Positions 1 to 60,521 of a DNA stretch of 64,000 nt are shown here, in pieces. The notes under the pieces are model-generated. The model ran no database searches and was not told the DNA's origin. It saw nothing but the letters and a program-made list of their open reading frames with translations. Source of the stretch: Thereva unica. Its lineage: Eukaryota > Arthropoda > Insecta > Diptera > Therevidae. The stretch spans positions 97,141,813 through 97,205,812 of the forward strand of contig OX465283.1 of NCBI GenBank assembly GCA_949987705.1, in the 5' to 3' direction. The translations under genes were made by a program, and so were the position numbers. Positions within the stretch are counted from its first letter, which is position 1, and each line of letters starts with the position of its first letter.

Positions 1-1449
1 GGATTTGTTGACATCGAGCTCCTTGAGGCACCTGTACACCTCACGAGTCCTGAAGAAAACCCTGTCCATTAAATGAGCGCTGTGCTCGAGGACCGGGGGT
101 AGCGTATCGTTTTGGGGTAGAGAAGAATTTGAAGAAAACAGAGATTCTAATAAATCGGCCTTGGATTTTCTGTCAGTTATCACCTTTTCATCGTGGATGA
201 ATGAAGGAGTTGTGGAGGTGGTGAAATTCTTCTTGATGGAACTTACCAAGGACCAGAAGTTTTTGCTACCAGAAGTTGCATTAAGGAGTTTACTTCTCAA
301 CTTGCTGTCAAATGAATTTTTGACATTCCTGATGGTGACTTTACAGGAATTTCTTAGTTTTATATACTCTGCACGGAGCGATTCACTCGGGAAGCTCTTG
401 TCAGCTCGAAAGGCGGCTTCTTTATTTCTGATTGCATTCATACATTCCTGATTAAACCATCTGTTGGGCCTAGCCTTCACAGATTTAGTAGAATGAGGAA
501 TGAACAAATGCATTCCTGTCTGTATGATTCTAGTGATACTGATAGCGGCAGAGTTGACGTTTTTATTACGGAAACACTGGTTCCAGTCAGTAGATTGGAA
601 AAAATTAGTAAGCCCCAGCCAATTGGCCTTCCCATAATGCCATACAGTTCTTCTGACTGGTTTGGGAGGGGTGGGAAATTTGAATGGGAAGTTAGCACTA
701 ACTAAGCAGTGGTCCGAATTGCCGAGAGGTGAATCAACTGTGACGGTATATCGTGCTGGATGAGAAGTAAGGAAAAGATCAAGGAGATATCTTCCTTGAT
801 CAGCAACATCAGGGACTCTTGTGGGAAGATCCACAATTTGGTGCAAGTTATTGATGTCTGCAAAGAGCTCGACGTCCTTGCCAGAAGCACTGGTGCCATT
901 TGAGTAAGTCAGCCAGTTTACATTGTGAACATTGAAATCACCCGCAACGATGATTTCACACTCAGGATTGGACGATAAAAATCCCGAGATTTGTTCGGAA
1001 ATAGTGTCAAATGATGAAGTGGAGGCTTCGTTACTTATGTTAGGGATTCTGTATAGAAAGCAAAGGAATATGACGTGGTTTCGGATGATGATTTTAATCC
1101 AAAGTGAGTTAAAATCTGAAGAAGTGCTTTTGCATATTTTATAATAAGCCACGTCATCCCTAACGTAGATGGCAATGCCCCTATGGGGAGAGAGATTATG
1201 CACTAAAGTGTACCCCGATATCTGATATTGACTTAAGTCATTATCGGGTGATATTTGGGTTTCACTAAGTGCGAAGATTGGGGGTTTATAAGTCGATAAG
1301 TGGCACTCAACAAAAGAAAAATTTGCATGAAGTCCACGAATGTTACAAAAGTCAATAGCAAAATTTGACTTGTAACGGGACTTCGGTTGCGCGGGTTTAA
1401 TCGCCACATTCTTAGAGATATTTCCCGGAATTACATCTGCCGCAACCAT
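1..1449 (-). CDS. Non-LTR retrotransposon ORF2, N-terminal half (endonuclease), runs off left edge
   Basis: An open frame of 483 codons runs without a stop from an ATG at 1449 down to position 1; the first in-frame stop upstream is at 1474-1476. It encodes the apurinic-like endonuclease of a CR1/jockey-type LINE. Near residue 40 is FCNIRGLHANF, then SETQIS, GDFNVHN, LDLFLTS and the SDH motif, followed by the linker leading to reverse transcriptase (RPNRWFNQECMNAI, FWSLVSSIKK). The last visible residues, LKELDVNKS, precede the expected GPDGI start of RT. The product would nick target DNA and, with the RT beyond the edge, reverse-transcribe the element RNA. It lies in intron 10 of the kinase gene, in the same orientation. 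The lack of any stop suggests a young copy. The family name is by motif resemblance only. Confidence 0.85.
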   Translation of the reverse strand, partial: MVAADVIPGNISKNVAIKPAQPKSRYKSNFAIDFCNIRGLHANFSFVECHLSTYKPPIFALSETQISPDNDLSQYQISGYTLVHNLSPHRGIAIYVRDDVAYYKICKSTSSDFNSLWIKIIIRNHVIFLCFLYRIPNISNEASTSSFDTISEQISGFLSSNPECEIIVAGDFNVHNVNWLTYSNGTSASGKDVELFADINNLHQIVDLPTRVPDVADQGRYLLDLFLTSHPARYTVTVDSPLGNSDHCLVSANFPFKFPTPPKPVRRTVWHYGKANWLGLTNFFQSTDWNQCFRNKNVNSAAISITRIIQTGMHLFIPHSTKSVKARPNRWFNQECMNAIRNKEAAFRADKSFPSESLRAEYIKLRNSCKVTIRNVKNSFDSKLRSKLLNATSGSKNFWSLVSSIKKNFTTSTTPSFIHDEKVITDRKSKADLLESLFSSNSSLPQNDTLPPVLEHSAHLMDRVFFRTREVYRCLKELDVNKS

Positions 1450-1790
1450 CGGAGTCAACGAAATTTGCCTGCGTTAAAGTGTTATGCCTTTTGAAACGAG
1501 GCAAACTTCGTCGACCGCCAGATTTCGGGTGCGACACTTGCAGGTCCGAGAATCGAGTGAGGGTAGGAAGCAAAGGGAACTTACTTGTGCTGTTCGTCGG
1601 TCGCTTGTCTGTAGAAAGGGTGATGAGGCCTTCGCTTTACACTGCCGCGCGTATTTTTTTCCACTATTGTTTTGTTGTTCCTGTTTTTTTTACTTTAGTC
1701 AAAAAAAGCCAGAAAAGTGCAATTAAATTAATTTATTCTGTTGCATTTCCTTTGGTTCTAAAAAATAAATTATTAATCGTCTTTATATAG
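1450..1790 (-). mobile_element. 5' leader of the left-edge LINE
   Basis: This non-coding stretch lies directly upstream of the LINE ORF2 start on the minus strand. It contains a 22-nt box (1479-1500) that recurs with two mismatches at 11456-11477. No ORF1 is visible, so the copy is 5'-truncated or this is an internal spacer. The distal end is AT-rich. Confidence 0.4.
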
Positions 1791-1798
1791 CCTACTGG

Positions 1799-2360
1799 CA
1801 GTGGCAGATTAACCATTAGGCAGACCTAGGCAGGTGCCTAGGGGCCCCGGTGGTAAAGGGGCCCCCGATGCCGAGAGCCCAAAAAAAACCTTGTCACGTT
1901 TAGACTGATTTTACTCGCTTTTGGGAAAAATAACTCAAGTCAAATTAACTTCGGACAAAATGATGGATTTGAAGTTATTTTTCCCAATAAAAGGTATGAG
2001 GGGCCCCCTATTAAAGGTGACTTTTCTTGAATGTAAAGCAAATCGGCCTTTTCATTTCTCACAATTCTAGTTTTCTCCAAAAAAAACCGGTGTCTCGGGC
2101 CACGGCGCTTTTATTCTAACGATTTAGAATATTTTGCTCCCGAGCTGAAACAGTTCCACCATTATGTTAAATCGAGATACGGAAATGCGCAAAAATCTCA
2201 TGGCAAATTATATGAGTTTATCGTTGAAGACAAACTTATTAATGTATTTTCGAACGTTGAAGTAGCTCTTCGAATATTCCTAACAATGATGATAACGGTA
2301 AAATAGGGGCCCCACATTTGCAATCGCCTAGGGCCCCGTAGAAGCTTAATCCGCCTCTTG
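1799..2360 (+). mobile_element. hAT transposon remnant, internally deleted
   Basis: The ends resemble hAT termini: CAGTGGCAGATTAA on the left and, reverse-complemented, CAAGAGGCGGATTAA on the right. Each is followed by GGGGCCCC-rich subterminal sequence. The interior (about 2110-2300) still encodes part of the hAT dimerisation region, with LEYFAPELKQFHHYVK and then NVEVALRIFLTM, before the frame breaks. That motif is typical of ZMYM1-like hAT transposases. I see no clear 8-bp duplication, so the copy is old or its ends are imprecise. Confidence 0.6.
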
Positions 2361-3060
2361 GTCCTTGTTGTACTTTAGATGTGGTGTGCCTGAACTAAAG
2401 TGTGGTCTCACGAGAGAAATTACGTAATATTAGTGGTTATTTTTGAGTGAAATCCTATGTTATTGACAAGAAAGGTAATTTTTTTTCCATTAAGGAAGTA
2501 AAAACAAAAAAAGTAGATAGTCTAAGCAAATACTACATCTTCCATTGAAAGTCCTTAAATCGGACTAGCCGTTTCCGAACTTTAAGATCTACAATTGTAT
2601 TGATAAAAAGGTCCCATTCGCTTTCTTGTGACTATCGGATAAAGTTTTTGGTCCAATCCGATAATCGGATCAGACATCAGAGTGAAAAAATATCTTAAAA
2701 TATGCCAAACAAATACTAAATACTAAATCTTCCCGTGAAAGACCCATCGGCAGACTAACACAGCCAGAAAATGACAATTATTTAGAAATCACAGACACTT
2801 AAATTACATTAATATAGATAAATTGTTTTTGAGATAAACTATTTTGGCAGCATATATGTAAACTTACGTTACCCGCAATGCTTATCAACAAAAAAAAAAT
2901 AATATTATTTTAACAAAATTGCAAAAGGTAAAACCAACAATGGAACAGAAAATAATGGCTTTGAAACCAAGTACGAATGCATTAAAACAATATATATTTA
3001 TATACGAATTAGTTGTGTAGAAATACGCAATCGTAAAGAATTCACATCAATAATCAGCCT
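2361..3060. other. Intron 10 sequence without gene
   Basis: AT-rich non-coding sequence. I looked here for the final kinase exon (a C-terminal WKTSLNWA-like motif) on the minus strand and did not find it. No terminal repeats recognised. Confidence 0.4.
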
Positions 3061-3279
3061 TATTCTCGTTGTCGAGTGACGTGAAAGATGTGTCACTTCG
3101 ACTTTAAATTGGTATTCTCACAGTCAATCTAACAGATTTCTGGCAAACAAATCGACTAAATTCGTATTTAATTGTCGCAAGGTAACGTGTGAAGCGACAT
3201 TTTCCTCGATACGCGTGAAGGCATCGATAGTTTCATTCCACCGGGTCCCTCGTAGTCACGTCACTCGCCAACGAGAATA
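3061..3279. mobile_element. Short MITE with 24-bp inverted ends
   Basis: The left end TATTCTCGTTGTCGAGTGAC and the reverse complement of the right end TATTCTCGTTGGCGAGTGAC differ at one base, and the match continues a few bases inward. The element is 219 bp and has no coding capacity. It sits in intron 10, 25 bp past the exon 10 donor. Target-site duplication is unclear. Confidence 0.7.
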
Positions 3280-3292
3280 CCACCATTTATTA

Positions 3293-53044
<49,752 letters not shown>

Positions 53045-53409
53045 GTCACAGCGTTGATAAAAATCCTGACATTTAAAACTTCAACCCTAATCTGTCACAC
53101 TTTTTTTCCTCTCATAACTCCTTTTAATCCTAAACTGAATACTTTAATTGGAAACTTGAACATAAAAAGTTATTATAGATCAAAAAACTAATATTTTATT
53201 CTATTTCACCTTGGTTTGAAATAATTTTCACATTTGTTTATAAGATGCCAAAAATATTTGCTTGAACCTTTGACAAAGGAAAGAAGGAAGAGCAATTAAT
53301 TAAAATCAGGGAAGCTTTTTGGTAACCCTTTTGCACAACTTTCTTTAGCAATTAAGTCTAACCCGGCCAATGGCGGTGTCATATTTATTCAAAAACCTGG
53401 AGGGACTGT
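53045..53409. other. Upstream flank / 5' UTR of Pi3K92E
   Basis: In-frame stop at 53081-53083. AT-rich. No TATA box or initiator can be assigned with confidence; non-coding 5' exons further right cannot be excluded. Confidence 0.35.
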
Positions 53410-54373
53410 CATTACGTTTATATGATTTACTTGAGTTCCTGACTTGAAATTTACTTGAAACTCAAGTTGCGTTTTCGGCTCATTTACTTGACTTTAAATG
53501 TCTTGAAATTCTCTTGAACTGACACTGGACCTTTCATATTATAACAGAAACTATCTTCAAATTATAATATAAATAACTTTAAAAATATTGCATCAAAAGT
53601 ATACATTCACTACAGTTTTTATCTTCTTCTTGTTCCAATGAAAAAATACGCATGCAAATTTTAATGTATTCAAGTCATTGACATATAGAATGGACTGCTT
53701 ATGAGAAATTTTTCATGGCACCAATTTGTTCCATAGGCTAAAAACCTTTTTTCACTCCATGTAAACACCGGAATCACTTTTGAAATTTACATTTTTTTAA
53801 ATACGCACTTAAAACATTAAAACAACACAAATATTTTGTTTAAAAAAATTAATAAACGCTATTTTCACTTTTTCACCTTTTAAAATGCCCTCTTTTCATT
53901 AATTTGCAAATTTTATGTGTATCTGATTTAAGTTCTTAACGCCTGTCTTAGCAACTGACATTCTGTATGTCAAAATCCGGGGGCTTATGGGGAAAAGAGC
54001 AAAAGATATAAACATCACTATACCCGTCTATTTTTTTCTAATTGATTTAACGCAAAAGATCATCACTATACCCGTCTATTTTTTTCTAATTGATTTTATT
54101 TCTGAGTGCTTCTGTCAGTTTGGGGGCTTATGGATGAGCGAGCGACTATACCTTTTTGGTGCCATCGGTTTGTATGGGAATAATTGCTGATGAGCAGTCC
54201 ATTATTATATGTCAGTGATTCAAGTAGTGTTTACATGAGCTTTTTCAAGTCACTCAAACAAAGTTTTGTGATTTACTTGACTCAAGTATACTTGGTCAGG
54301 ACGAGTTTACATGCATATTTAGTTACTTGAAATCTACTACAAGTATACTTCAAGTAAGCATGTAAACGTAATG
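53410..54373. mobile_element. MITE with CATTACGTTTA ends, hosting another MITE
   Basis: Ends CATTACGTTTATATG and inverse CATTACGTTTACATG; both subterminal regions are full of ACTTGA/TCAAGT. Split by the hAT-like MITE at 53676-54217. Confidence 0.75.
53676..54217. mobile_element. hAT-like MITE with exact 8-bp duplication
   Basis: Ends CATTGACATATAGAATGGAC and inverse CACTGACATATAATAATGGA; flank repeat ATTCAAGT on both sides (53668-53675, 54218-54225). Contains a local duplication of CATCACTATACCCGTCTATT (54013 and 54060). A partial copy is at 24985-25297. Confidence 0.85.
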
Positions 54374-54409
54374 TGTGTTTCTCAGCAACCAACCGGATGT
54401 TTATACACG

Positions 54410-54768
54410 GGGTCTGTTCAATATTTCTGCTAAAGCTGCTATGGTATTTTTAAACTGTCAAAATACAGCAGAGCAAGAAAAAGCTGCTATGACATCGGAT
54501 GACAGGCGCAAAAATGCTGCTAGCATAGCTATGTATGTGTATGAGTATTTCCTGCAGTAAACTATTCTTCTCCCTCTAGATAGAAGAAAAACGTGATCGT
54601 GGAGCTGCAATCCCTGAATTTATTATTTAAAATTTATTAATGCCAATAAAACAGCATTCAAGTCAGTTATTTTGGCATGATGACAAATGACATTTACAAA
54701 CACATGTCGAAAGTGCGAACAAGAAAAAGTAGCTACTTTATACTGCATCTAAACATTCCATATAATGG
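54410..54768. mobile_element. Partial copy of the GGGTCTGTTCAA MITE
   Basis: Starts GGGGTCTGTTCAATATTTCT and shares AGCTGCTATG motifs with 35462-36410. The right end is missing. Confidence 0.65.
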
Positions 54769-54776
54769 GTTGAACC

Positions 54777-55667
54777 CAAAGCCTTCTATATTTACAAGCC
54801 ATGCACAAAGAAATCTCACACTCACAATGAAAGCATAATAGGACTTCAATTTAGCTGTCAAACTGTGTGGAGTGCGGTTATGTTGGTTTATTAGGAATCA
54901 ATGAATCTTCTTTAACCAATTAAAAACAAAAATTATGGTCATTAATTGCAACATTTATTTACTACATATTACAAAGTTGCGTTAATAATGTAAAAAATAT
55001 GTATAATTGCATCCCTGACTTTCTTCCTTAATGGATATTATTTCAAATATCATGCCGTCAAGCCGTCGCACCAAGCAAAAACCGTAAGTGGAGGAAACTA
55101 CCGCTAAAAATAAATTTATATAAATATTTGGCAATATTTAGCAAACTATTTGTTTCAACTTATCTTCATTTGCTTATATTCCTCTAAAACTGGAACTGGC
55201 TGCAAAGAAAACTGGCTGATCCGTCATGTGACACCATGGCCCCAAAGAACAATTTCAACTAACAATTCGCTTAACTACCTTAAAACTTATGTTTAACAAA
55301 AAATCACGGCGCTTTCATTAATAAAAGACTTTCCGCGGCGCGAATCACTTGTTTTCCTCGGGATTTTGACATGTTATTCCACCATAACCAACATAAAACC
55401 CGCAAATCCTATTTTTAACATTTATATTTAAATTATTAACGTAAGACACACATTTTATTTTAATTTTTGCACTGTTTCACGTATTTGATTTTGATGAAAT
55501 AACTTTTATTTTTCACAAAACCACACTCGCAACAGCACTTTACGCGGCACGAAAACTTCTTTCCCTTTGATTTTAATGGGATTTTGACACTTCACGAATT
55601 TTGGTTGGGACTTCATACAACCACAAACACACACATGCAGCATGGCTTGTAAATATAGAAGGCTTTG
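54777..55667. mobile_element. hAT-like MITE with CAAAGCCTTC ends
   Basis: 891 bp. Both ends read CAAAGCCTTCTATATTTACA. Exact duplication GTTGAACC (54769-54776, 55668-55675). Non-coding. The same family has fragments at 8247, 12556 and 43733. Confidence 0.9.
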
Positions 55668-56290
55668 GTTGAACCACGACCTCTCAACTACAGGCCATAT
55701 GCAGTTGTGTCTGTCACCAATACAACCATAGCTGAGAAAGGTCCCAAAATTTGACAGTTGCTGAGAATTTAATGGCGCAGATTACGTTCGCGAGTGTTTT
55801 CGTTATAGTTTTGTGGTAAAAAGTGGTAAATTTTTGAAATTTATCGCTTTAAACCATACAAGGATTATCAGTGATTATTTCTTTAGTGATTTAATAAAAA
55901 AATATATATAAAAATAGTGATTTAGTGTATTTTTGGTGTCTTAATTGTTAAGGTGATCAATTTATTTTACATTCGCGGTGTTTTTTCGTGTATATTAAGG
56001 GAAAACATGCTGAATATTTAATTAAAAGTGATTTTAAAGTCATTAATTAATTTATTTTGCAATTATTACTAAACATATAAGTACAGAAAAGTGCGAATGG
56101 AAAAGTGAATAAGAGAAGTGTTTTTCGGAACCTATATTTTTAATAATAATATCATAATATATGTATTAATCACTTTTAATTCCATAACTACACAAAACAT
56201 TAAATATTCAACATTTTTTTCGTAAATAAACATGAAAAAACACCGTGAATGTGAAAAAAAAGTTGATCGCCTTAACAAGTTGAACACTTA

Positions 56291-56845
56291 TAGTGGAAGT
56301 ACATAGGGACGCGACGCGACGCGACGTGAACGAGACGCTGAGAGACGCGACGCCGAAGCTTTTCAACCAAACACATTGAAGCCGGATTTTCTTGGCGTTA
56401 AAATTTTTTAACGGTCAAAGTAGGCTTAATACATTGTTATTATTGAAAGTATTTCGTATTTGTCAAAAAAAATCATGGAAGAATTAATGTTGTTAACAAT
56501 GCTACAATCGAAATATAAGGCGCTCGTGGGTCCGGGAGGTGAATTTGTCCCGAGACGTTAACGGATACTTTACAACCAATTTCCTTCATATTAAAAATAA
56601 TGATCCGGAGGATTTTTTTAAGCATACTAGAATGACGAGGCCGATATATGATCTCTTGCTAACGCTATTTTCGCGTCGCGTCGCGGCAAAAGTTCAAAGT
56701 TGGTCAACTTTTCGCGTCGAAAGCTTGGCGTTGCGTCGCGTCGCGTTACATTGTACTCACTACATAGGATATCGTATAATTCAATATTTTTTTGACATTA
56801 TTAACTTCGCGTAGCGTCACGTCGCGTCCCTATGTACTTCCAGTG
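56291..56845 (+). mobile_element. PIF/Harbinger element remnant
   Basis: Ends TAGTGGAAGTACATAGGGAC and inverse CACTGGAAGTACATAGGGAC, followed by CGACGCGACG tracts. TTA duplication (56288-56290, 56846-56848), with copy A at about 42950 as the empty site. The interior keeps the start of a Harbinger-type transposase. Confidence 0.88.
56475..56690 (+). pseudogene. Harbinger transposase N-terminal fragment
   Basis: Starts MEELMLLTMLQSKYKA; after a frameshift near 56520 it reads RRSWVREVNLSRDVNGYFTT, then NDPEDFFKHTRMTRPIYDLL. This is the usual N-terminal region of HARBI1-like nucleases, ahead of the DDE core, which is deleted. Confidence 0.65.
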
Positions 56846-57091
56846 TTAAACACATCACCAAATTTGTTTTATTTTTTTAATGAAATCACTAAAAAACTAT
56901 TCACTGATAAATCCAAGTGCAGTTAAAAGTGTTAAAATACAATATTTTATCACTTTTTACTGCAAAAATAAACACAAAAATTCTGCGCGTACGGCTTCCG
57001 CGCCATGTTACTCCAGTGTGCGGTGACTTTTGGGCCTATTACCAACACCACGAAAAATTCATCTACGAGGCCTGTAGTTGAGAAGGTCTTG

Positions 57092-60000
57092 CTTGAACTG
57101 TTAAATGTTATGGTGGTGGGCAATTCATGGCGGAGTTTTCATTTGAAAAAATGCCATATCTTCTGAAATGTTTCCAAATCAAACATTTTTTCAGTATTAC
57201 AAAAACGCTAACTACTAAAACTACCCAATACAACAAAATTTTAAGCAATCCGCAATAATTGTTGAACAAACGTCAAATTATGGCCAAATTCATGGCAGAT
57301 TTGATGGTCGGCCATCAACGCTTTCCATCAAGTTTGCCATAAATTCTGCCATTAAAAATGGCCAATTTTCAGCATCTACACTGTCCATGCCATACGGAGA
57401 TGGCCATGGCCATGACTACAGTCTTCGCCCGAACAAAACGCCTAGGCATTATATTCGGGAAAGTTTCTTTTTTCTTAGTTTTAAAACTTTGGGTTTCTTT
57501 TCGAGTAGAACGCCTAATAAAATAGAACGCCTAGGCAGTATATTTGAATATGAAAATTTTTATTCTGTAATTCGTTTTAGGAAAAACTTAACCTTCACAT
57601 AAAAAGCCCTGCTAGCCCTAATAAGACATCCCGCCGGCTTAGCCAGTTAACAACAGGGTACTATCACCTCCGTCGGCAGTGTACGGAGAATACTTATCTA
57701 AAATTGTAAAAGTTTGGTTCACTACAAAATTTCAGACTTTGATTTTGGTTTTTGAAGTAAAACTTCTTTAGGGACGTTTGCTTAAAAAAATTTACATGAG
57801 GGTGAATCAATTTCATTCATGTAACGCTCTCACACATGAAAAATCGTCAGAACTTTCGTATAACGATGGGAAAGGGTACAAGAGACGAAGAAACTCGGGG
57901 CTGTGTATGCAACAGCTAAAATACACTCTGCCTTACTGCATAGATTTTCTGGCATGTTAGCTACGTTGTCGCCCGGACTTTGCTTTATCTCATTTTATAG
58001 GAATACAAATTCACCATTCTGTAGAGGTGAATTATTTCAGATTTTTCTTGTGGTTTGGTCACTGGCCGGGCTTATGCCGCGGCCACTTTGGAGTTGACTG
58101 ACATGTTGGAAGCGGCATATACGAGAAGAATTTTCGGCGGTGGTTTGGGTGCTTAGAATACCAAAAGGGAGTGGTGAATTAAATGTGTGAGGTGCTGTTG
58201 TTTAAAATTGGCACCCACTTCCCCTTTGGTGAGATGTGCTGCACCTTTCCCCTTTTTAAATTACAATTTTTTTAACTTGCACAAATCGACGAATCGTTTA
58301 TGTCAAAACATTACACTGTTGTGAAAACCGTTCCTGATATGTTTTTTGGGTCGCTGATTACGAAAATCAGGGTCCCACAGTCTTAAAATATGGATGTCAC
58401 CTTTAAATATGCTTAAAAATTCCCTTTTTTAAGTGTTGTCGCGATCATTTTAATTATCATCAAAAACAATCTAATAAAATACATTTTTTGCAATATTTAT
58501 ATTCAAAAGTGGTTGATTTATAACAAAGCAAATTTTATGATAAGGGATAATAGTAAAGGGCTGAAACTATCCCTACATCGACTGAAAATATAAAGGTTTC
58601 TAAAAAATGTTTTTCCAACTTTATGCTTCGAATTCGGTTTAATCAGCCAAAATAAATTATTTTCAACTACGCATAGAAAGAAGAATTTGAAAAAAGGTTG
58701 ATTGCATATCTTTTTGCTCCCTTTAAAATTAATTGGCTCCCTAAAAGATTGTATGGGACGAAGTAATCAGGTAATTGGCTAGGTGGCCATAAAGGGTGCC
58801 AATACCATACTCAAGTAGACTGGCTCCCGTTCGTGAAAGTAAAGCGGCTCGCGTAGGTAAAGCTTCATTGTATGTGGTTGGCGGACTGCTTGGTAAAACA
58901 ATACTTGGATTTGGAATAGTCTATGCCGATGCGGATGCAATTATAAATGATCATGAATGTAGCGGGAGCGGAGCATGCATACAGCTGGTGACATATCCAA
59001 GCGTACATGCGTTCAATTCGTTGATAAATAATATAGAAGTGTGTGTATTCAAATGCGACCTGACGGAATGTTCCATGAATGGAATGCATGCCACGCAAAG
59101 GTCGGACTACTTTTAACTTTTTCTGTAATACCGCATTCGAAATAGCACACACAAGCTTGCACAACAAACACATGCACCTTGCATGCACTCGTTACTTAGA
59201 TTTTCGGGCTATGTGTGAAAGCCGGGACGGAAAAAAACCATGCAATTTTATGAACTTCTGAATGTAATGCATGTACGCTTGCATATGTCAGCAGCTTACT
59301 TCCATGAGGCGAATGTTTAGATTTTCGTACCTGTGGCGGTAGTATCCATGCCTGTGGCGGAAGCGTGCATACCCGTGTGGGATGCGCACTTATATACTAT
59401 ACGTACTAGGTGCACCGCGTGTATGCTTTTAAGAAAATTAGCCAATAAAAATTATTTTTACGCGGCTACTTTTATGTTTTAATGTTAATAGGAATTCATA
59501 AATATTGATATTTTCAAATAGAATTTGTATCAAGTCCGTCAATAGATTCGTCACTATTCTTCCTGCATCTGTCGTTGGCCTGAATTTTCTCAAGCGTACT
59601 ATAGATCCGACAGACTTTCCACTATATCTATTGCATATTACTAGCCGTTGGGCACAAAAGTTTTACTTCTAAAGTGTGGTCTTAAGCACACTCATATTTT
59701 TTTTTTAATATAAAATTTCGACTTCAACTACTCTTTTCTCCATAAAATTTTCATGTACTCTTTTGCCAAAATTAGAAAGCTTGGAATATTTTCTATGAAT
59801 AATGTCCAAACAATTTTTATGTTACGGCCCATATTAGGGGATTTTGCCGATCTAGCCGGTCAAAATTATTTATTTAGCTTATATTATTTCTTACAACTTC
59901 TTAATTGATTTTATGCTAGTAAAGTTGCTTTTTAACGACTAATCACTTAAAATTTTGGTAAGAAAATGTAATAAAACTTCATTTGTGTAATTTATGATTT

Positions 60001-60337
60001 GATATTTATTTTCTCTGAAAACACTATTAAGTACTTTTTTGCACTAAGGATGATGATGAGTGATATGTTTCTTAATCGTTCTGTCCGCTCTTTGGGTCTT
60101 CAAAGACCCTTTTCAAATCTGATTCTGAATTATTTTCAAAGTCAAGTACAACGGGAATCATCAAAGCAACTGCATCTTTCGTGAACGGCAATGTCTTTTT
60201 TTTGGGAGTTGGTCTAATGCTAGTAATAGTCCATGGAAATGGTACTTTAACATTGCCAAAATGCAGGACAAGATGTTAGTTTTGGGTTGTGTTGCGGGGT
60301 TCGATTTGAGTTAAAATATGAGTTTTCGGGATCCCAG
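57092..60337. other. Gene-free flank upstream of Pi3K92E
   Basis: Short frames here (for example 57387-57602, 58796-59116, 59079-59261) match nothing I know and lack gene-like context. 59700-59830 resembles part of the CAGGGTGTCCC foldback (AAGCTTGGAATATTTTCTAT, GAATAATGTCCAA). Confidence 0.4.
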
Positions 60338-60348
60338 CCCCCCCCCCC
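60338..60348. repeat. Run of 11 C
   Basis: Homopolymer near the end of the right-edge LINE; length uncertain. Confidence 0.85.
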
Positions 60349-60408
60349 ATTTAGCCGCCATCTTCGAAAAGGTGGTGCAAATGGGATTTCCACTATATCC
60401 GTAACATT

Positions 60409-60433
60409 AGGTTAGGTTAGGTTAGGTTAGATA
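60409..60433. repeat. (TTAGG)n, about five units, LINE 3' tail
   Basis: The insect telomere motif, here forming the 3' tail of the minus-strand LINE (as TAACC units). It follows about 85 bp of conserved 3' UTR containing CCCATTGTGATACCATAGTG (60482-60501). Confidence 0.85.
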
Positions 60434-60521
60434 TGGCTGAGCTTTGGTTCAAGCCCACACACTTAGGCCAGAAGGGATAGGCCCATTGTGATACCATAGT
60501 GATCCCACTTTAAACTTGATG

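Larger units (their letters stand above)
55676..57091. mobile_element. hAT-like MITE copy B with CTCAACTACAGGCC ends
   Basis: Left ACGACCTCTCAACTACAGGC, right inverse CAAGACCTTCTCAACTACAG. Flanks GTTGAACC and CTTGAACT (6 of 8). It contains a Harbinger element at 56291-56845 and is the reference for copy A at 41930. Confidence 0.82.

Noticed and set aside
57387..57602. Short ORF starting MPYGDGHGHDY
   Set aside because: Lies in repetitive flank, no recognisable domain, ends quickly.
58796..59116. 106-codon ORF upstream of the kinase gene
   Set aside because: No known motif, no gene structure, and an overlapping ORF on the other strand of equal length.
60409..60433. Chromosome end or interstitial telomere
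   Set aside because: Only about five TTAGG units, positioned exactly at the 3' end of a LINE.
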